This document shows, piece after piece, positions 27,891 to 37,674 of a stretch of DNA of 64,000 nucleotides (its first letter is position 1; every line of letters starts with the position of its first letter). The position numbers were made by a program, and so were the translations under genes. The notes beneath the pieces are model-generated. The model was not told the origin of the DNA, did no database searches, and worked only from the letters and a program-made list of their open reading frames with translations. Location of the stretch: the NCBI RefSeq assembly GCF_019511645.1, contig NZ_JAEUAX010000005.1:303874-367873 (forward strand). The letters are read 5' to 3'. Source of the DNA: Microbacterium ureisolvens (GTDB lineage Bacteria; Actinomycetota; Actinomycetes; Actinomycetales; Microbacteriaceae).

Positions 27891-29359
27891 CGATGGCGCC
27901 TACGCGAGTGCAGGTCGCGATCATCGGTGCGGGTTTCGCGGGGCTTGGCGCCGCCATGGCGCTGCGCCGCGCGAGGGTGCAGTCGGTCGCGGTGCTCGAG
28001 CGCGGAGCAACCGTAGGGGGCACCTGGCGCGACAACACCTACCCCGGCGTCGCCTGCGACGTGCCCAGTCACCTTTACGGGTTCGCCGCGCACCCGAATC
28101 CCGCCTGGTCAGGCGTATTCGCGCGCGGCGACGAGATCCGCGAGTATCTGGAGGGCGTCGCCGTCGCGGAGGGCATCCTGCCCGAGTTGAACACACCGAT
28201 GCGTTCCGCTGCCTGGGACGCGGACGCGGAAGTTTGGCGTCTCGACCTCGGCGGTGCAGCGCCCCGCATCCTCGTCGCCGACGCGCTCGTGCTCGCGTGC
28301 GGGCGTCTCACCGAGCCGTCGATCCCGGACGTGCCGGGGCTCGAAACATTCCCGGGTCCGCTCTTCCACACCGCCCGCTGGGACCATTCCGTCGACCTCA
28401 CGGGTGCCCGTATCGGGGTTGTCGGCACGGGCGCGTCCGCGGTGCAACTCGTGCCAGAGCTCGCCCGCGTCGCCGACGTCACCCTGTTCCAGCGGAGCCC
28501 GGCATGGATCGTCCCCCGCGAGGGCCACCTCTACTCCGAGGCGGAGCGCGCCGGGTTCGCGGCGGATCCCACCGTACTCTCCGAACTCCGAGGCGACCTG
28601 TATGCGGAGGGCGAGCGGCGCTTCCCGTCGCGTTCGGGCGATGCCGCGGCGTCCGCCGCCGCCCGGTCCGTTGCCCTTGAGCATCTCGCTGCACAGGTCA
28701 GCGACCTGGAGCTGCGGGCCGCGCTCACGCCGGACTACGCGTTCGGCTGCAAGCGGGTGCTGCTCTCCGACGCGTTCTATCCGGTCCTCGCCGCCGGGGC
28801 GGCGACGCTAGAGGCATCTGCTCTCTCTTCGGTGGACGGCTCAACGCTTGTTGCTGCGAGCGGCCGGCGCCACGAGGCCGACGTGCTCGTGCTCGCGACC
28901 GGGTTCGCGTCGACTCAGCAGCCGTACGCCGAACTCGTCCGCGGCGAGACAGTGACGCTCGCGGAGCACTGGTCTGGCGGGATGACGGCGTACGCGTCGA
29001 CCGTCGTCCCGGGCTTCCCGAACATGTTCGTGCTGAACGGACCGAATGCGTCTCTCGGCCACAACTCGTCGGTGCTCATGATCGAAGAGCAGGCGGCTTA
29101 CCTCGCCCGCACCCTAGCCCGCCGCCGCGGCGTGCTGCGTGTACGCCCCGACATCGAGGCGGCGTGGACAGCCGAGATCGACCGAGCCGCCGCATCCACC
29201 CCGTGGATCGCAGGCGGATGCCGGAACTGGTACGTCGATGCGCGCACCGGCCGGCTGACGCTGCTGTGGCCGGGCACGGTCGACTCGTTCCGGGCGAGGC
29301 TGAGCGCCGCCGACGGCTCGGAGTTCTTGCCCATGCTCGCGGAGAGAAGAGCATCATGA
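27887..29359 (+). CDS. Baeyer-Villiger-type flavin monooxygenase
   Basis: A 490-residue flavoprotein monooxygenase. The FAD motif GAGFAGLGAA (residues 14-23), the NADPH motif GTGASA (180-185) and, between them, the Baeyer-Villiger fingerprint FxGxxxHxxxW(D/P) as FPGPLFHTARWD (155-166) are present. GGTWRDNTYPG near residue 44 is also typical. Such enzymes insert an oxygen next to a carbonyl using FAD and NADPH. Its ATG overlaps the stop of fbiC and it lies upstream of fbiD in one operon, an unusual partner for F420 genes. Substrate cannot be predicted. Confidence 0.9.
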   Translation: MTMAPTRVQVAIIGAGFAGLGAAMALRRARVQSVAVLERGATVGGTWRDNTYPGVACDVPSHLYGFAAHPNPAWSGVFARGDEIREYLEGVAVAEGILPELNTPMRSAAWDADAEVWRLDLGGAAPRILVADALVLACGRLTEPSIPDVPGLETFPGPLFHTARWDHSVDLTGARIGVVGTGASAVQLVPELARVADVTLFQRSPAWIVPREGHLYSEAERAGFAADPTVLSELRGDLYAEGERRFPSRSGDAAASAAARSVALEHLAAQVSDLELRAALTPDYAFGCKRVLLSDAFYPVLAAGAATLEASALSSVDGSTLVAASGRRHEADVLVLATGFASTQQPYAELVRGETVTLAEHWSGGMTAYASTVVPGFPNMFVLNGPNASLGHNSSVLMIEEQAAYLARTLARRRGVLRVRPDIEAAWTAEIDRAAASTPWIAGGCRNWYVDARTGRLTLLWPGTVDSFRARLSAADGSEFLPMLAERRAS

Positions 29360-29471
29360 CCATCCTCCGCCATGCGCGAAGAGGAATAATCGGTGCGGAC
29401 CTATCTCATGGAGAGCCGCCCGTTTCAGGTTCGGTTCGGCGAGTGACGCTCTGTTCCTGACGGGTGAAAAC

Positions 29472-30131
29472 ATGTCGGATCGGGTACCCGCGCCTCCGCG
29501 CGGAGCTGAAGTTGATGACGGGCTCCTCCCCAGCTGGGCGATCCTCATTCCGGTGAAGCCGGCCGCGATGAGCAAGACCAGGCTCGGCGGTGCCGCTGTC
29601 GACCGGACGAGGCTCGCCCGCGCGATCGCACTCGACACCATCGCGGCCGCCGCCGCCTGCGAGGCCGTCGCCCGCGTCGTGGTGGTGACGGACGACGACG
29701 GACTCGTCGTCGACGCGGCCGGTATCCCGCGCCTACACTGCGTCCCCGAGGGCGGAGCGCGAGGGCTTGACGGAGCCGTCCTCCACGGGATGGCGGCGGC
29801 GGAGGGCATGCCGCGGGCTGCGCTCCTGGGCGATCTTCCCGCTCTGCGACCCGAAGATCTGACCGCCGCGCTGCGGCATGCCGCATCGTTCGACCGAGCC
29901 GTGGTGGCGGATGCCGAGGGCACCGGCTCCACGTTGGTGACCGCCCGCGTAGGGGTGAAGTGGGCGTCGGCATTCGGCGACGGCTCGTTCGCGCGCCACG
30001 TCAGGATGGGGTGCGTGGCCATGGTCGTGCCGGCGGGGTCGTCCCTCCGGCGCGACGTGGACACGGCCCAGCAACTCGAGATCGCGCGGGCGCTCGGGCT
30101 CGGGCCGCGGACGGCGGGGCTGCTGCCCTGA
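29472..30131 (+). CDS. fbiD: 2-phospho-L-lactate (or phosphoenolpyruvate) guanylyltransferase, CofC/FbiD
   Basis: A 219-residue CofC-family nucleotidyltransferase. Signature pieces: WAILIPVKP followed by KTRLGG (Lys35-Gly40, nucleotide binding), VTDD, GDLPALRPEDL and GTGSTLVTA. It activates 2-phospholactate or, in actinobacteria, phosphoenolpyruvate with GTP in the F420 side-chain pathway. Separated from the monooxygenase by 112 bp with no strong signal. Start ATG 29472 gives a leader of about 20 residues before the first strand; a later start is possible. CofD and an intact CofE are not in the window. Confidence 0.9.
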   Translation: MSDRVPAPPRGAEVDDGLLPSWAILIPVKPAAMSKTRLGGAAVDRTRLARAIALDTIAAAAACEAVARVVVVTDDDGLVVDAAGIPRLHCVPEGGARGLDGAVLHGMAAAEGMPRAALLGDLPALRPEDLTAALRHAASFDRAVVADAEGTGSTLVTARVGVKWASAFGDGSFARHVRMGCVAMVVPAGSSLRRDVDTAQQLEIARALGLGPRTAGLLP

Positions 30132-30144
30132 ACACGAGGCCTCG

Positions 30145-30615
30145 CTAATCAAAGTCAGCCGCGACGGCGTTGCGGTGGTATTCGAAGATGATGCTCGTCC
30201 GTGTAGACGCCACACTCTGTCGGGTCGACAGATGGTCGAGAACGAACGCACGCACCGCCGAAGAGTCGCTCACTGCGATATGAACGAGAAAGTCGTCGGT
30301 TCCGCCCACGAAGAAGAGCTGAATCACGTCGGGGTGACGTCCGATCTCCGCGGCGAACTCGCGAATGCTGCCCTCCCGCTGACCGCCGCGGAGAGTCACG
30401 CCGATGATTGCCTGAAGCCCGCGACCGAGTCGTGCCTGATCGACCGCGGCGTGAAAGCCCGTGATAGTGCCGTCGTCGACGAGTGCCCGCATCCGGGCAT
30501 GCGTCGTTGACGGTGCAACGCCAAGAGACTCTGCGAGCGCAGCGTTCGTCGCACGGCCTCGACTGGCGAGCTCCGCGATTAGCTGATGATCGAGATGATC
30601 TACCTCATCGGGCAT
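30145..30615 (-). CDS. Lrp/AsnC-family regulator, probable regulator of ald
   Basis: A 156-residue regulator with an N-terminal HTH (TNAALAESLGVAPSTTHARMRALVDDGTITGF, residues about 22-54) and a RAM domain. It is divergent from alanine dehydrogenase with a 148-bp AT-rich gap, the arrangement of AldR and ald in mycobacteria. It probably senses alanine or another amino acid and activates or represses ald and the following genes. Its stop is 14 bp from the end of fbiD (convergent). Confidence 0.87.
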   Translation of the reverse strand: MPDEVDHLDHQLIAELASRGRATNAALAESLGVAPSTTHARMRALVDDGTITGFHAAVDQARLGRGLQAIIGVTLRGGQREGSIREFAAEIGRHPDVIQLFFVGGTDDFLVHIAVSDSSAVRAFVLDHLSTRQSVASTRTSIIFEYHRNAVAADFD

Positions 30616-30763
30616 CCGAATTTCCTTCGCTCAGCTTGCGCCATGCCGGCGCTGATCCGAAGTATACACCGAGTCTACGGAGAATCACCGAATATTCTTT
30701 CTCAGAGAACCAAAACCAATGATCATTCTGCGACACTTTGCTGGAGTCGATGAAGGAGTTGGC
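30616..30763. promoter_or_regulatory. Divergent asnC/ald promoter region
   Basis: 148 bp that are clearly richer in A+T than the surroundings, with the palindrome GAATATTC (30690-30697) and flanking AGAAT/ATTCT half-sites (30681-30685 and 30693-30698 region). Lrp-type regulators bind such AT-rich imperfect repeats. Specific promoter boxes are not called. Confidence 0.5.
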
Positions 30764-31849
30764 ATGCGCATCGCAGTCCCCGCCGAAGTGAAGAATAACG
30801 AGAATCGTGTCGCCCTGACGCCCGCAGGCGCGGATGCGCTCGTGCAGCAGGGTCACGAGGTGCTCGTCGAGTCGGGCGCCGGCGTCGGCGCCGGTTTCGC
30901 GGACGGACACTATGACGCCGTCGGTGCGGAGATCGTCGATGACGCTGAGGAGACTTGGGCACGCGCCGAGCTCCTGGTCAAGGTGAAGGAGCCGGTCGCG
31001 TCGGAGTATCACCACCTACGTGATGATCTGACGCTCTTCACGTACCTCCACCTCGCGGCCGACCGTCCGCTGACCGACGCCCTCGTCGCTGCCGGCACGA
31101 CCGCGGTCGCCTACGAAACGGTTCAGCTACCTGACCGCTCCCTGCCCTTGCTCGCACCCATGAGCGAAGTTGCGGGACGCCTGTCGATCGTTGTGGGAGC
31201 CTCCACTCTCCTCAGCGCTGCCGGGGGCCGCGGAGTGATGCTCGGCGGCGTGCCGGCTACGCGCAAGGCGAAGGTCGTCGTCATCGGTGGCGGCGTCGCA
31301 GGCGAGCACGCCGCTGCGAACGCCCTCGGCCTGGGTGCCGATGTCACGGTCATCGATATCTCGCTGCCGCGGCTGCGAGCCCTCGAGGTGCGTTTCAACG
31401 GCGGGATCCAGACCCGCGTTTCGACGCGCTATGAGATCGCGGACCAGCTTCTGGACGCCGATCTGGTCATCGGCTCGGTGCTCATCCCGGGCGCGGCCGC
31501 ACCCAAACTCGTGACCGAAGATATGGTGGCCGCGATGAGGCCGGGGTCGGTGCTCGTGGACATCGCGATCGACCAGGGCGGGTGCTTCGAGGGGTCGCGG
31601 CCGACCACCCACGACCGCCCGACCTTCCCGGTGCACCAGTCGCTCTACTACTGCGTGGCCAACATGCCGGGCGCGGTACCGCACACTTCCACTCAGGCGC
31701 TCAGCAACGCAACGCTGCCCTACATCTCGCAGATCGCAGCGCACGGCTGGGACGAGGCAGCTTCGGCCAACGCCCCGCTTGCGGCCGGCCTCAACGTCCG
31801 CGACGGTCAGCTCGTCAACGCAGGTGTGCGAGCCGCATTCGGGCTGTAG
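30764..31849 (+). CDS. ald: Alanine dehydrogenase
   Basis: A 361-residue L-alanine dehydrogenase. The N-terminus [20 protein letters not shown] is the family signature; Arg15, Lys75 and His96 match pyruvate-binding and catalytic residues (mycobacterial Lys75, His96), and the NAD motif [10 protein letters not shown] follows near residue 178. It interconverts alanine with pyruvate and ammonia. Start ATG 30764 is preceded by GGAG at 8 bases. It opens a plus-strand unit with aspA and ridA. Pyruvate could enter the PEP synthase cassette at 10.9 kb. Confidence 0.96.
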   Translation: MRIAVPAEVKNNENRVALTPAGADALVQQGHEVLVESGAGVGAGFADGHYDAVGAEIVDDAEETWARAELLVKVKEPVASEYHHLRDDLTLFTYLHLAADRPLTDALVAAGTTAVAYETVQLPDRSLPLLAPMSEVAGRLSIVVGASTLLSAAGGRGVMLGGVPATRKAKVVVIGGGVAGEHAAANALGLGADVTVIDISLPRLRALEVRFNGGIQTRVSTRYEIADQLLDADLVIGSVLIPGAAAPKLVTEDMVAAMRPGSVLVDIAIDQGGCFEGSRPTTHDRPTFPVHQSLYYCVANMPGAVPHTSTQALSNATLPYISQIAAHGWDEAASANAPLAAGLNVRDGQLVNAGVRAAFGL

Positions 31850-31898
31850 CCGCACCCGCACCCGTTTGCACTGCGAAGACCTACGAGGACGCGCACAC

Positions 31899-33371
31899 AT
31901 GGTTCTGGACGCGGTTATGTCCACCCGCATGGAGACCGACTCGCTCGGCTCGGTCGAGATCCCCGTGGACGCCTACTGGGGCATCCACACCGCCCGGGCG
32001 ATGGACAACTTCCCGATCGCCAAGCGACCGATTTCGGTGTACCCGGACCTGGTGATCGCCCTAGCGATGGTGAAGCAGGCCTCCGCCCGCGCGAACGCGC
32101 AGACGGGTGTGCTCGAGCAGGACAAGGCCGACCTCATCGACCGTGCCGCGCAGCTTGTGATCGACGGGTCGTTCCACGAGCAGTTCACGGTCGGTGTCAT
32201 CCAGGGCGGCGCCGGTACGTCGACCAACATGAACGCGAACGAGGTGATCACCAACATCGCGCTTGAGCTGGCTGGGCGGCCGAAGGGCGACTACGCGTTC
32301 CTGTCTCCAATCGATGACACCAACCGCAGTCAATCCACGAACGATGTCTACCCGACGGCGATAAAAGTCGGCCTGTCGCTCACGCTGCAGAGTCTTCTCC
32401 AGGAGTTGAGCCTCCTGCGACAAGCGTTCCTCGACAAGGCGGTCGAGTTCCACGACGTACTCAAGGTTGGGCGCACGCAGCTGCAGGACGCCGTCCCCAT
32501 GACCCTCGGCCAGGAATTCCACGGGTTCGCCACCACCCTCGGCGAGGACTACGACCGCCTCCGCGAGAACGCCTACCTGCTCTTCGAGATCAACATGGGC
32601 GCTACCGCGATCGGCACCGGCATCACGGCACACGTCGGCTACTCGCAGACGGTGCTCCACCACCTGCGGAAGATCACCGGACTCGACCTGCAGACCGCCG
32701 ACGACCTCGTCGAGTCCACCAGCGACACAGGGTCGTTCATGTCGTTCTCCGCATCGCTGAAGCGCGATGCCATCAAACTGTCCAAGATCTGCAACGATCT
32801 GCGTCTGCTCTCCAGCGGGCCTCAGGCCGGCCTCGGGGAGATCAACCTTCCACCACGACAGGCGGGGTCCAGCATCATGCCCGGCAAGGTGAACCCCGTA
32901 ATCCCCGAGGTCGTCAACCAGGTCGCGTTCTCGGTGGCCGGCGCCGACCTCACCGTCACCATGGCGGCCGAAGGCGGCCAGCTGCAGTTGAACGCGTTCG
33001 AGCCGGTGATCGCGCACTCCCTCTTCCAGTCAATCACCTGGATGCGGCAGGCCATATGGACCCTCCGGGTCAACTGCGTCGAGGGCATCACTGTGAACCG
33101 TGATCGGCTCGGCACCATGGTCAGTTCGTCGATCGGCTCGATCACCGCCCTTACCCCCTTCATCGGCTATGCCGCCGCCGCCGCGCTCGCGAAGACGGCG
33201 CTCCTCACGAACCGAAGCGTCGCTGACCTCGTCGTCGAGGCGCGTTTGATGTCGCGCGAGGAAGTGCTCAAGCAGCTGTCGCCAGCGCGGCTGTCCGGGC
33301 TTGAGGCGATCACCGCAGCCATCCCCACCGCCTCGACGTCGGATGACACCGAACGAGGCGAACGACCATGA
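31899..33371 (+). CDS. aspA: Aspartate ammonia-lyase
   Basis: A 490-residue fumarase/aspartase-superfamily enzyme. The signature loop [11 protein letters not shown] lies at about 322-332 and the first two conserved blocks read [14 protein letters not shown] and [29 protein letters not shown] is the aspartase/fumarase substrate-binding region. It converts aspartate to fumarate and ammonia; fumarase C cannot be fully excluded by eye but context with ald and ridA favours aspartase. Start ATG 31899 follows GAGGA; another ATG at 31917 is possible. 49 bp after ald. Confidence 0.9.
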   Translation: MVLDAVMSTRMETDSLGSVEIPVDAYWGIHTARAMDNFPIAKRPISVYPDLVIALAMVKQASARANAQTGVLEQDKADLIDRAAQLVIDGSFHEQFTVGVIQGGAGTSTNMNANEVITNIALELAGRPKGDYAFLSPIDDTNRSQSTNDVYPTAIKVGLSLTLQSLLQELSLLRQAFLDKAVEFHDVLKVGRTQLQDAVPMTLGQEFHGFATTLGEDYDRLRENAYLLFEINMGATAIGTGITAHVGYSQTVLHHLRKITGLDLQTADDLVESTSDTGSFMSFSASLKRDAIKLSKICNDLRLLSSGPQAGLGEINLPPRQAGSSIMPGKVNPVIPEVVNQVAFSVAGADLTVTMAAEGGQLQLNAFEPVIAHSLFQSITWMRQAIWTLRVNCVEGITVNRDRLGTMVSSSIGSITALTPFIGYAAAAALAKTALLTNRSVADLVVEARLMSREEVLKQLSPARLSGLEAITAAIPTASTSDDTERGERP

Positions 33372-33431
33372 ACCATACGTCTACCCGGATGATTCGGACG
33401 GCGAACCCCACCTAAGGAATGGAGCCCCATC

Positions 33432-33824
33432 GTGCCTCTGGAGTTTTCAAACTCACCCGAAGTCCACCCCCCTCTCGGCACATACAGCCACGTTGTCACA
33501 AGCCCCGCAAACGCGAGTCTTGTCTTCGTCTCAGGACAGGTGGCTGTACGGAAGGACGGCACTTGGCCGAAATCTTTCCTCGAGCAGGCGGACCAGGTCT
33601 TTGCCAACCTCGTTGCACATTTGGCCGCCGAAGGGCTCACCCCCAGCGACGTCATCAAGGTGAACTCCTACATCGTCGATGACGACGGCGATCCAGGTGC
33701 TCTTTCCCGTACCCGTAGCAAGTATTTCGGCGACCACCGTCCAGCGGCAACTGCCGTCATCATCGCGGGCCTTGGCAATCCTGAGTGGAAGCTCGAAGTC
33801 GAATTAATCGCGGTTCGAAGCTAG
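33432..33824 (+). CDS. RidA/YjgF-family enamine/imine deaminase
   Basis: A 130-residue RidA-like protein: VHPPLGTYSHVV near the start, FVSGQVAVRKDG, and DVIKVNSYIVD with PAATAVIIAGL further on. The conserved arginine of deaminating RidA (near the C-terminal third, RPAAT region) appears kept as Arg104. RidA clears reactive enamines/imines formed by PLP enzymes and amino-acid oxidation. Start GTG 33432 is preceded by GGAG. It ends the ald-aspA-ridA unit, consistent with amino-acid deamination. Confidence 0.85.
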   Translation: MPLEFSNSPEVHPPLGTYSHVVTSPANASLVFVSGQVAVRKDGTWPKSFLEQADQVFANLVAHLAAEGLTPSDVIKVNSYIVDDDGDPGALSRTRSKYFGDHRPAATAVIIAGLGNPEWKLEVELIAVRS

Positions 33825-34033
33825 GAGCACATAAAGCCTCGCAAGCGAGGGCATCGGCGACGATGTGATCTGCGCACCGGCACTGCCGACGGTGCGTTGT
33901 TGGCCCGCCTGGTCTCAATGTTCGGTCGACCCGAAGCGCGCCGGCACCTCTCCGGAGAACCGACGTATTCACATCACGTTGCTCGCTACTCCCGCATCCA
34001 CCTGCTGCCGGCCGCTCAGAGAGAAGGAGCACG

Positions 34034-35121
34034 ATGAGCGACACCGCGACTGACAGACTGCGGAATGCAGGAGTGACCATCTGGCTCGACGACCTCTGCT
34101 GCGACCGCATCGATTTGGGCGACCTCGGCTCACTGACCAAGGCGCGCAACGTCTCGGGCGTGACGATGAATCTCGAGGCGTTCAAACGCGCGCTCCGCAG
34201 CGCGCCGGGGTACGAGATGCGTATCAGCCGACTCGCGAACTCGGCGACGGTAATCGACGCCGCGATTCTCGACTTGATCGCCGCCTATGTGCGTGGGGTG
34301 GCTGAGGTCCTCTACTCGGCCTACCGAGCCACAGGCGGCGTCGACGGCCGTGTCTCGATCGACGTTCCACCGGACCTCGCCTACGACACGGGTGGACCAA
34401 GGTCGACCGCCCGAACGTGCTCGTGAAGATCCCTGCCACTCGAGCAGGACTGCCTGCCATCACCGCCGTGCTCGCCCAGGGCATCTCAGTCAACGCCACT
34501 CTGATATTCAGTCTCGATCGCTACGCCGAAGTTCTCGACGCGTACCTGTCGGGACTTGAACAGGCTCGGACTCAGGGCCTCGATCTCTCCCATATTCACT
34601 CTGTCGCATCGTTCCCCATCTCCCGCGTCGACCTCGAGGTCAACAAGCGCTTGACAGCGCTCGACACCGAGCAAGCCGTCTGTCTCAAGTCACTTACAGG
34701 CGTCGCGTACGCCCGGCTTGCCTACGAAATGTATGAGCGCGCGTTGACAGACCCGCGCGTGCGACAGCTTTCTACGACAGGTGCAAACATGCAACGACCG
34801 CTCTGGGCATCCACGGACACGCACGACCCGAGCCTCGCGGACACGGTCTACGTCACCGCGCTCGCTGCTCCCGGAACTGTGCGCACCATGTCCAAAGCAA
34901 CGCTGGATGCGACCTTCGACCACGGCATCGTCCCTGCTCACGGGACCTCCGGCGGCTACCCCGACGCCCGCCAAGTGTTCCACCGGATCGCCGCGGCGGG
35001 GATCGATCTTGCGGATGCCAGCCAGTTGCTGGAGGACGAAGCGGTGAGCGAGCTCATCAGCTCATGGAAGGACCTTCGCGGCATCATCGAGTCGGACGTT
35101 GATGTCTCACGTCTCCAGTGA
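34034..35121 (+). pseudogene. tal: Transaldolase, split by deletion and frameshift
   Basis: Two frames make a transaldolase. Part 1 (34034 to about 34390) starts LRNAGVTIWLDDLCCDRI and ends at GRVSIDVPPDLAYDTGG; part 2 (from about 34391) runs DRPNVLVKIPATRAGLPAI, IHSVASFPISRVD, MQRPLWASTDTHDP and TLDATFDHGIVPAHGT to a stop at 35121. About ten codons between them (the region before ELW) are lost, with a frame change. The Schiff-base lysine is still present in VLVKIP, but conserved TTNP has become TMNL and other changes are seen, so this is decay rather than a simple error. Isolated, it has no pentose-phosphate partner here. Confidence 0.85.
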
Positions 35122-35180
35122 TCGAGCGGTCATGCCCCGGCATCCGGGCATTGCTGGGTCCTGACCAGGTCGGCTCGACG

Positions 35181-35771
35181 TTAGCCCTCGGAGTCAGACG
35201 TATCACCCTTCCCCCGCTTCGCGACCCCGCGAAACAGCCGGGAGCCAACGTCGCCCCGCACGTCTCCATCGCCGACTGACTGTCCGCAGCCAGCTTGTGA
35301 GTCGTACGCTCCCTCGTCGCAGGGCACGGTCAGCGTGATGGGCGCCAACGACGAATTAGGAGCACACACGCCGGCGAACGCTGCGACTGCGGCCTCGGCC
35401 AAGACTGTGGTCGCGTCCCGCCAGACTCTGGTTTGTCGGGGAGCTGCCGCCGCGGGTGGCAACGAGATCCGAGCCAGTTCCATCCTGCCCCGCGTGAGTT
35501 CGGTGTGCACGAGGGCGATATCCGCACGGGCGTCGATATCCACGGTGGGGTTGCGTACACGAAGCGTCCATTGCGCGGAAGGCGCGTGTAGGCATACTTC
35601 ACCGGCGAAGCTCAGTCGGTAACCTGTCGCCGCGCGCAAGGGCTGGTGCGCAACGTAAGGGAAGTGGAATCGGTTCGCGTTGGTCAGCGTCGCACCCTCG
35701 CGGATCAGGATCCGCCCGCCGGGAGTGGAGGTGACCCAGCTGAGCACACCACCCTGGATCGCCCAGTCCAT
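35181..35771 (-). CDS. Unassigned open frame, possibly a remnant
   Basis: An open frame of about 196 codons from the ATG at 35771. It has a beta-rich composition in the first 100 residues (GGRILIREGATLTNANRFHFPYVAH and FAGEVCLHAPSAQWTLRVRNP), somewhat like a secreted or surface beta-sandwich, and a Gly/Asp-rich tail. No catalytic motif or family could be recognised and there is no clear ribosome site. It could be part of a decayed gene, since the DNA on both sides is broken in all frames. Confidence 0.3.
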   Translation of the reverse strand: MDWAIQGGVLSWVTSTPGGRILIREGATLTNANRFHFPYVAHQPLRAATGYRLSFAGEVCLHAPSAQWTLRVRNPTVDIDARADIALVHTELTRGRMELARISLPPAAAAPRQTRVWRDATTVLAEAAVAAFAGVCAPNSSLAPITLTVPCDEGAYDSQAGCGQSVGDGDVRGDVGSRLFRGVAKRGKGDTSDSEG

Positions 35772-36544
35772 GCCCCAGTCCTTCGGGCGGGGTGCGCACT
35801 CGACCATCGATGCGAACACCGGCGGGCTATCCCTGCGTGGCGACTGCGCGGGGCCCAACCGCGGCTCTGGATCCCTGCTCCGAACCGAAGCCAAGACGGC
35901 CGAGGAATTCGTCGACGATCAGTGTCGCGTTCACCTCGAAGACGGTCCGAAAGGTCGATCAGAAGCAGTCACCGACGTCGGTAACACGGGCCCGCAGATT
36001 GGGCCGCGGTCGCCGCTCCTTAGTCCTCCGTGGCAGGGGGCAACCGGAAACGCGAAACCCGCGTTGCCGCGGATTGTGATGAACGGCTCGGTCATGCTCG
36101 AACTCTTTGTAGGCATCATGTGTGGTGGTCAGGATCCTCTACGGACGCCGATCGGGGGCACGCGGCGGGACGCCGCTGCGGAGGTGGATGAAAAGGCGAA
36201 AGGCTACGACGCTCCCTGGAGGCCGAATATGACCCGCCGAACAATCTGCCCCCAGCGGGTGTCGATGACCCATCCCGCGATATATCGATCCGTGTGGCCG
36301 GCTTCGGCGCGGTGAAGCGACCGCACGGTACTTGGGCGGTCGTCTCGCTGCGCAGTCGGCTTCTCCACGGAGCCCAGACGAATGTCTGGCCGCCGTAACT
36401 CAACCGCCACCGTCCGGTGACGTGCCGTCGCCGCAGCTTCGATTCGGGAGAGGGGCGCTGGGGTGACCCCGCAGCCAAGCTGCCGGTGAGCGCCCGCCGC
36501 CTCCCTCGCGAGGGGTCATCAGTCCAACCGCGCCGTCCTCGCGG
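35772..36544. other. About 770 bp with no recognisable gene
   Basis: Six-frame inspection gives only short, arginine- or proline-rich frames. A minus-strand piece near 36200-36410 (YIAGWVIDTRWGQIVRRVIFGLQG) has a normal amino-acid mix and could be a fragment of the same decayed gene as 35181-35771, but no family is evident. No repeats or hairpins of note. Confidence 0.4.
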
Positions 36545-37594
36545 CTACAAGTACTGTTGCAGGTGCGCGAGGTCCGCCGCACCCAGCCGGTCCGCCGCGA
36601 TGTTCCGCTGGTGCCAGTGGGGGTAGCGCAACGGTTCCCGGCTTACTCGGTCCAATCGGCTGCGTTCGTCGTCAGTGAGTGTGATTTCGGCTGCAGCGAG
36701 GTTGTCGGCGAGCTGCTCGTCAGTGCGAGCCCCAACTATCACCGAAGTCACCGCCGGTTGACCCAAGAGCCACGCGAGGGCGATCTGCGCCGCCGAAACC
36801 GAACGTCCGTCCGCGATTTGACAGAGCGCCTCGACGATGTCGAAGGTTCGGTTCTCGTCGTTGACCGGCGGCTCGTTCCAGCCTTCGAAACGGCGAGTGC
36901 CCTCAGGCATGGGCTGGTTTCGACGATACTTCCCGGACAGGAGACCTCCCGCAAGCGGACTCCATACAAGTATGCCCAGGCCCTGGTCCACGCTGACCGG
37001 AACCAATTCCGCTTCGGCATCGCGGGCGTGCAGCGAGTAGTGAATCTGCTGGCTGACGAACGGCGCGTAGCGATCGCGGGTCGAGATTCCCATGGCCTTC
37101 ATCAGCTGCCAGCCGGTGTAGTTGGACGCCCCGATATACCTGACCTTTCCTGACTGGACCAGGTGGTCAAACGCGGCGAGCGTCTCTTCTAATGGAGTCT
37201 GCCCATCCCACTCGTGCGCCTGATACAGATCGATATGGTCGGTCTGCAGGCGCCTGAGGCTTGCTTCAGCTGCCCGGATGATGTGGTGACGTGATAGCCC
37301 GGCCTCGTTGGGACCGGTACCCATCGCCATGCGAACCTTCGTGGCGATCAGCATGTCGTGGCGAGATCCGGCGAGAGCCTCGCCCACGATCTCCTCCGAT
37401 CTCCCATCGGAGTAGACGTCCGCGGTGTCGATGAGGTTGACGCCGGCACTCGCGGCTTGGGCGATCTGCCTGCTGGCTCCGTCGACATCGGTGGCGCCGA
37501 CAAGCTTCGCCCACCCCCTGCCTCCGAAGGTCATGGTGCCGAGCGTCAGCGCTGAGACGCGAAGCCCGCTGCTGCCGAGCTGTCGATATTCCAA
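36545..37594 (-). CDS. Aldo/keto reductase
   Basis: A 349-residue AKR. The catalytic tetrad lies in DTADVYS (Asp and Tyr), IATKV (Lys) and YQAHEWD (His), and the NADP-binding IGASNYTGWQL and VIVGARTDEQL blocks follow. It reduces aldehydes/ketones or oxidises sugar alcohols using NADPH. The start is TTG 37594, supported by AGGAGA 6 bases upstream. It is the distal gene of a minus-strand unit beginning with a sugar ABC permease, so an aldose or sugar alcohol is a reasonable substrate; this is context only. Confidence 0.92.
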   Translation of the reverse strand: MEYRQLGSSGLRVSALTLGTMTFGGRGWAKLVGATDVDGASRQIAQAASAGVNLIDTADVYSDGRSEEIVGEALAGSRHDMLIATKVRMAMGTGPNEAGLSRHHIIRAAEASLRRLQTDHIDLYQAHEWDGQTPLEETLAAFDHLVQSGKVRYIGASNYTGWQLMKAMGISTRDRYAPFVSQQIHYSLHARDAEAELVPVSVDQGLGILVWSPLAGGLLSGKYRRNQPMPEGTRRFEGWNEPPVNDENRTFDIVEALCQIADGRSVSAAQIALAWLLGQPAVTSVIVGARTDEQLADNLAAAEITLTDDERSRLDRVSREPLRYPHWHQRNIAADRLGAADLAHLQQYL

Positions 37595-37674
37595 TGAAGT
37601 CTCCTACCTTGTGGGGGCGCACACCCGTGGTGCGCAATCCAGTGTTTATGCGGTGCAATGCGACACTCCGCTCC

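Noticed and set aside
30134..30144. CGAGGCCTCG palindrome between fbiD and asnC as an operator
   Set aside because: Short GC palindromes are common at this base composition; no further support.
33836..33852. Small hairpin after ridA as a terminator
   Set aside because: Stem is only 5-6 bp with a very short loop and has no T-run; not convincing.
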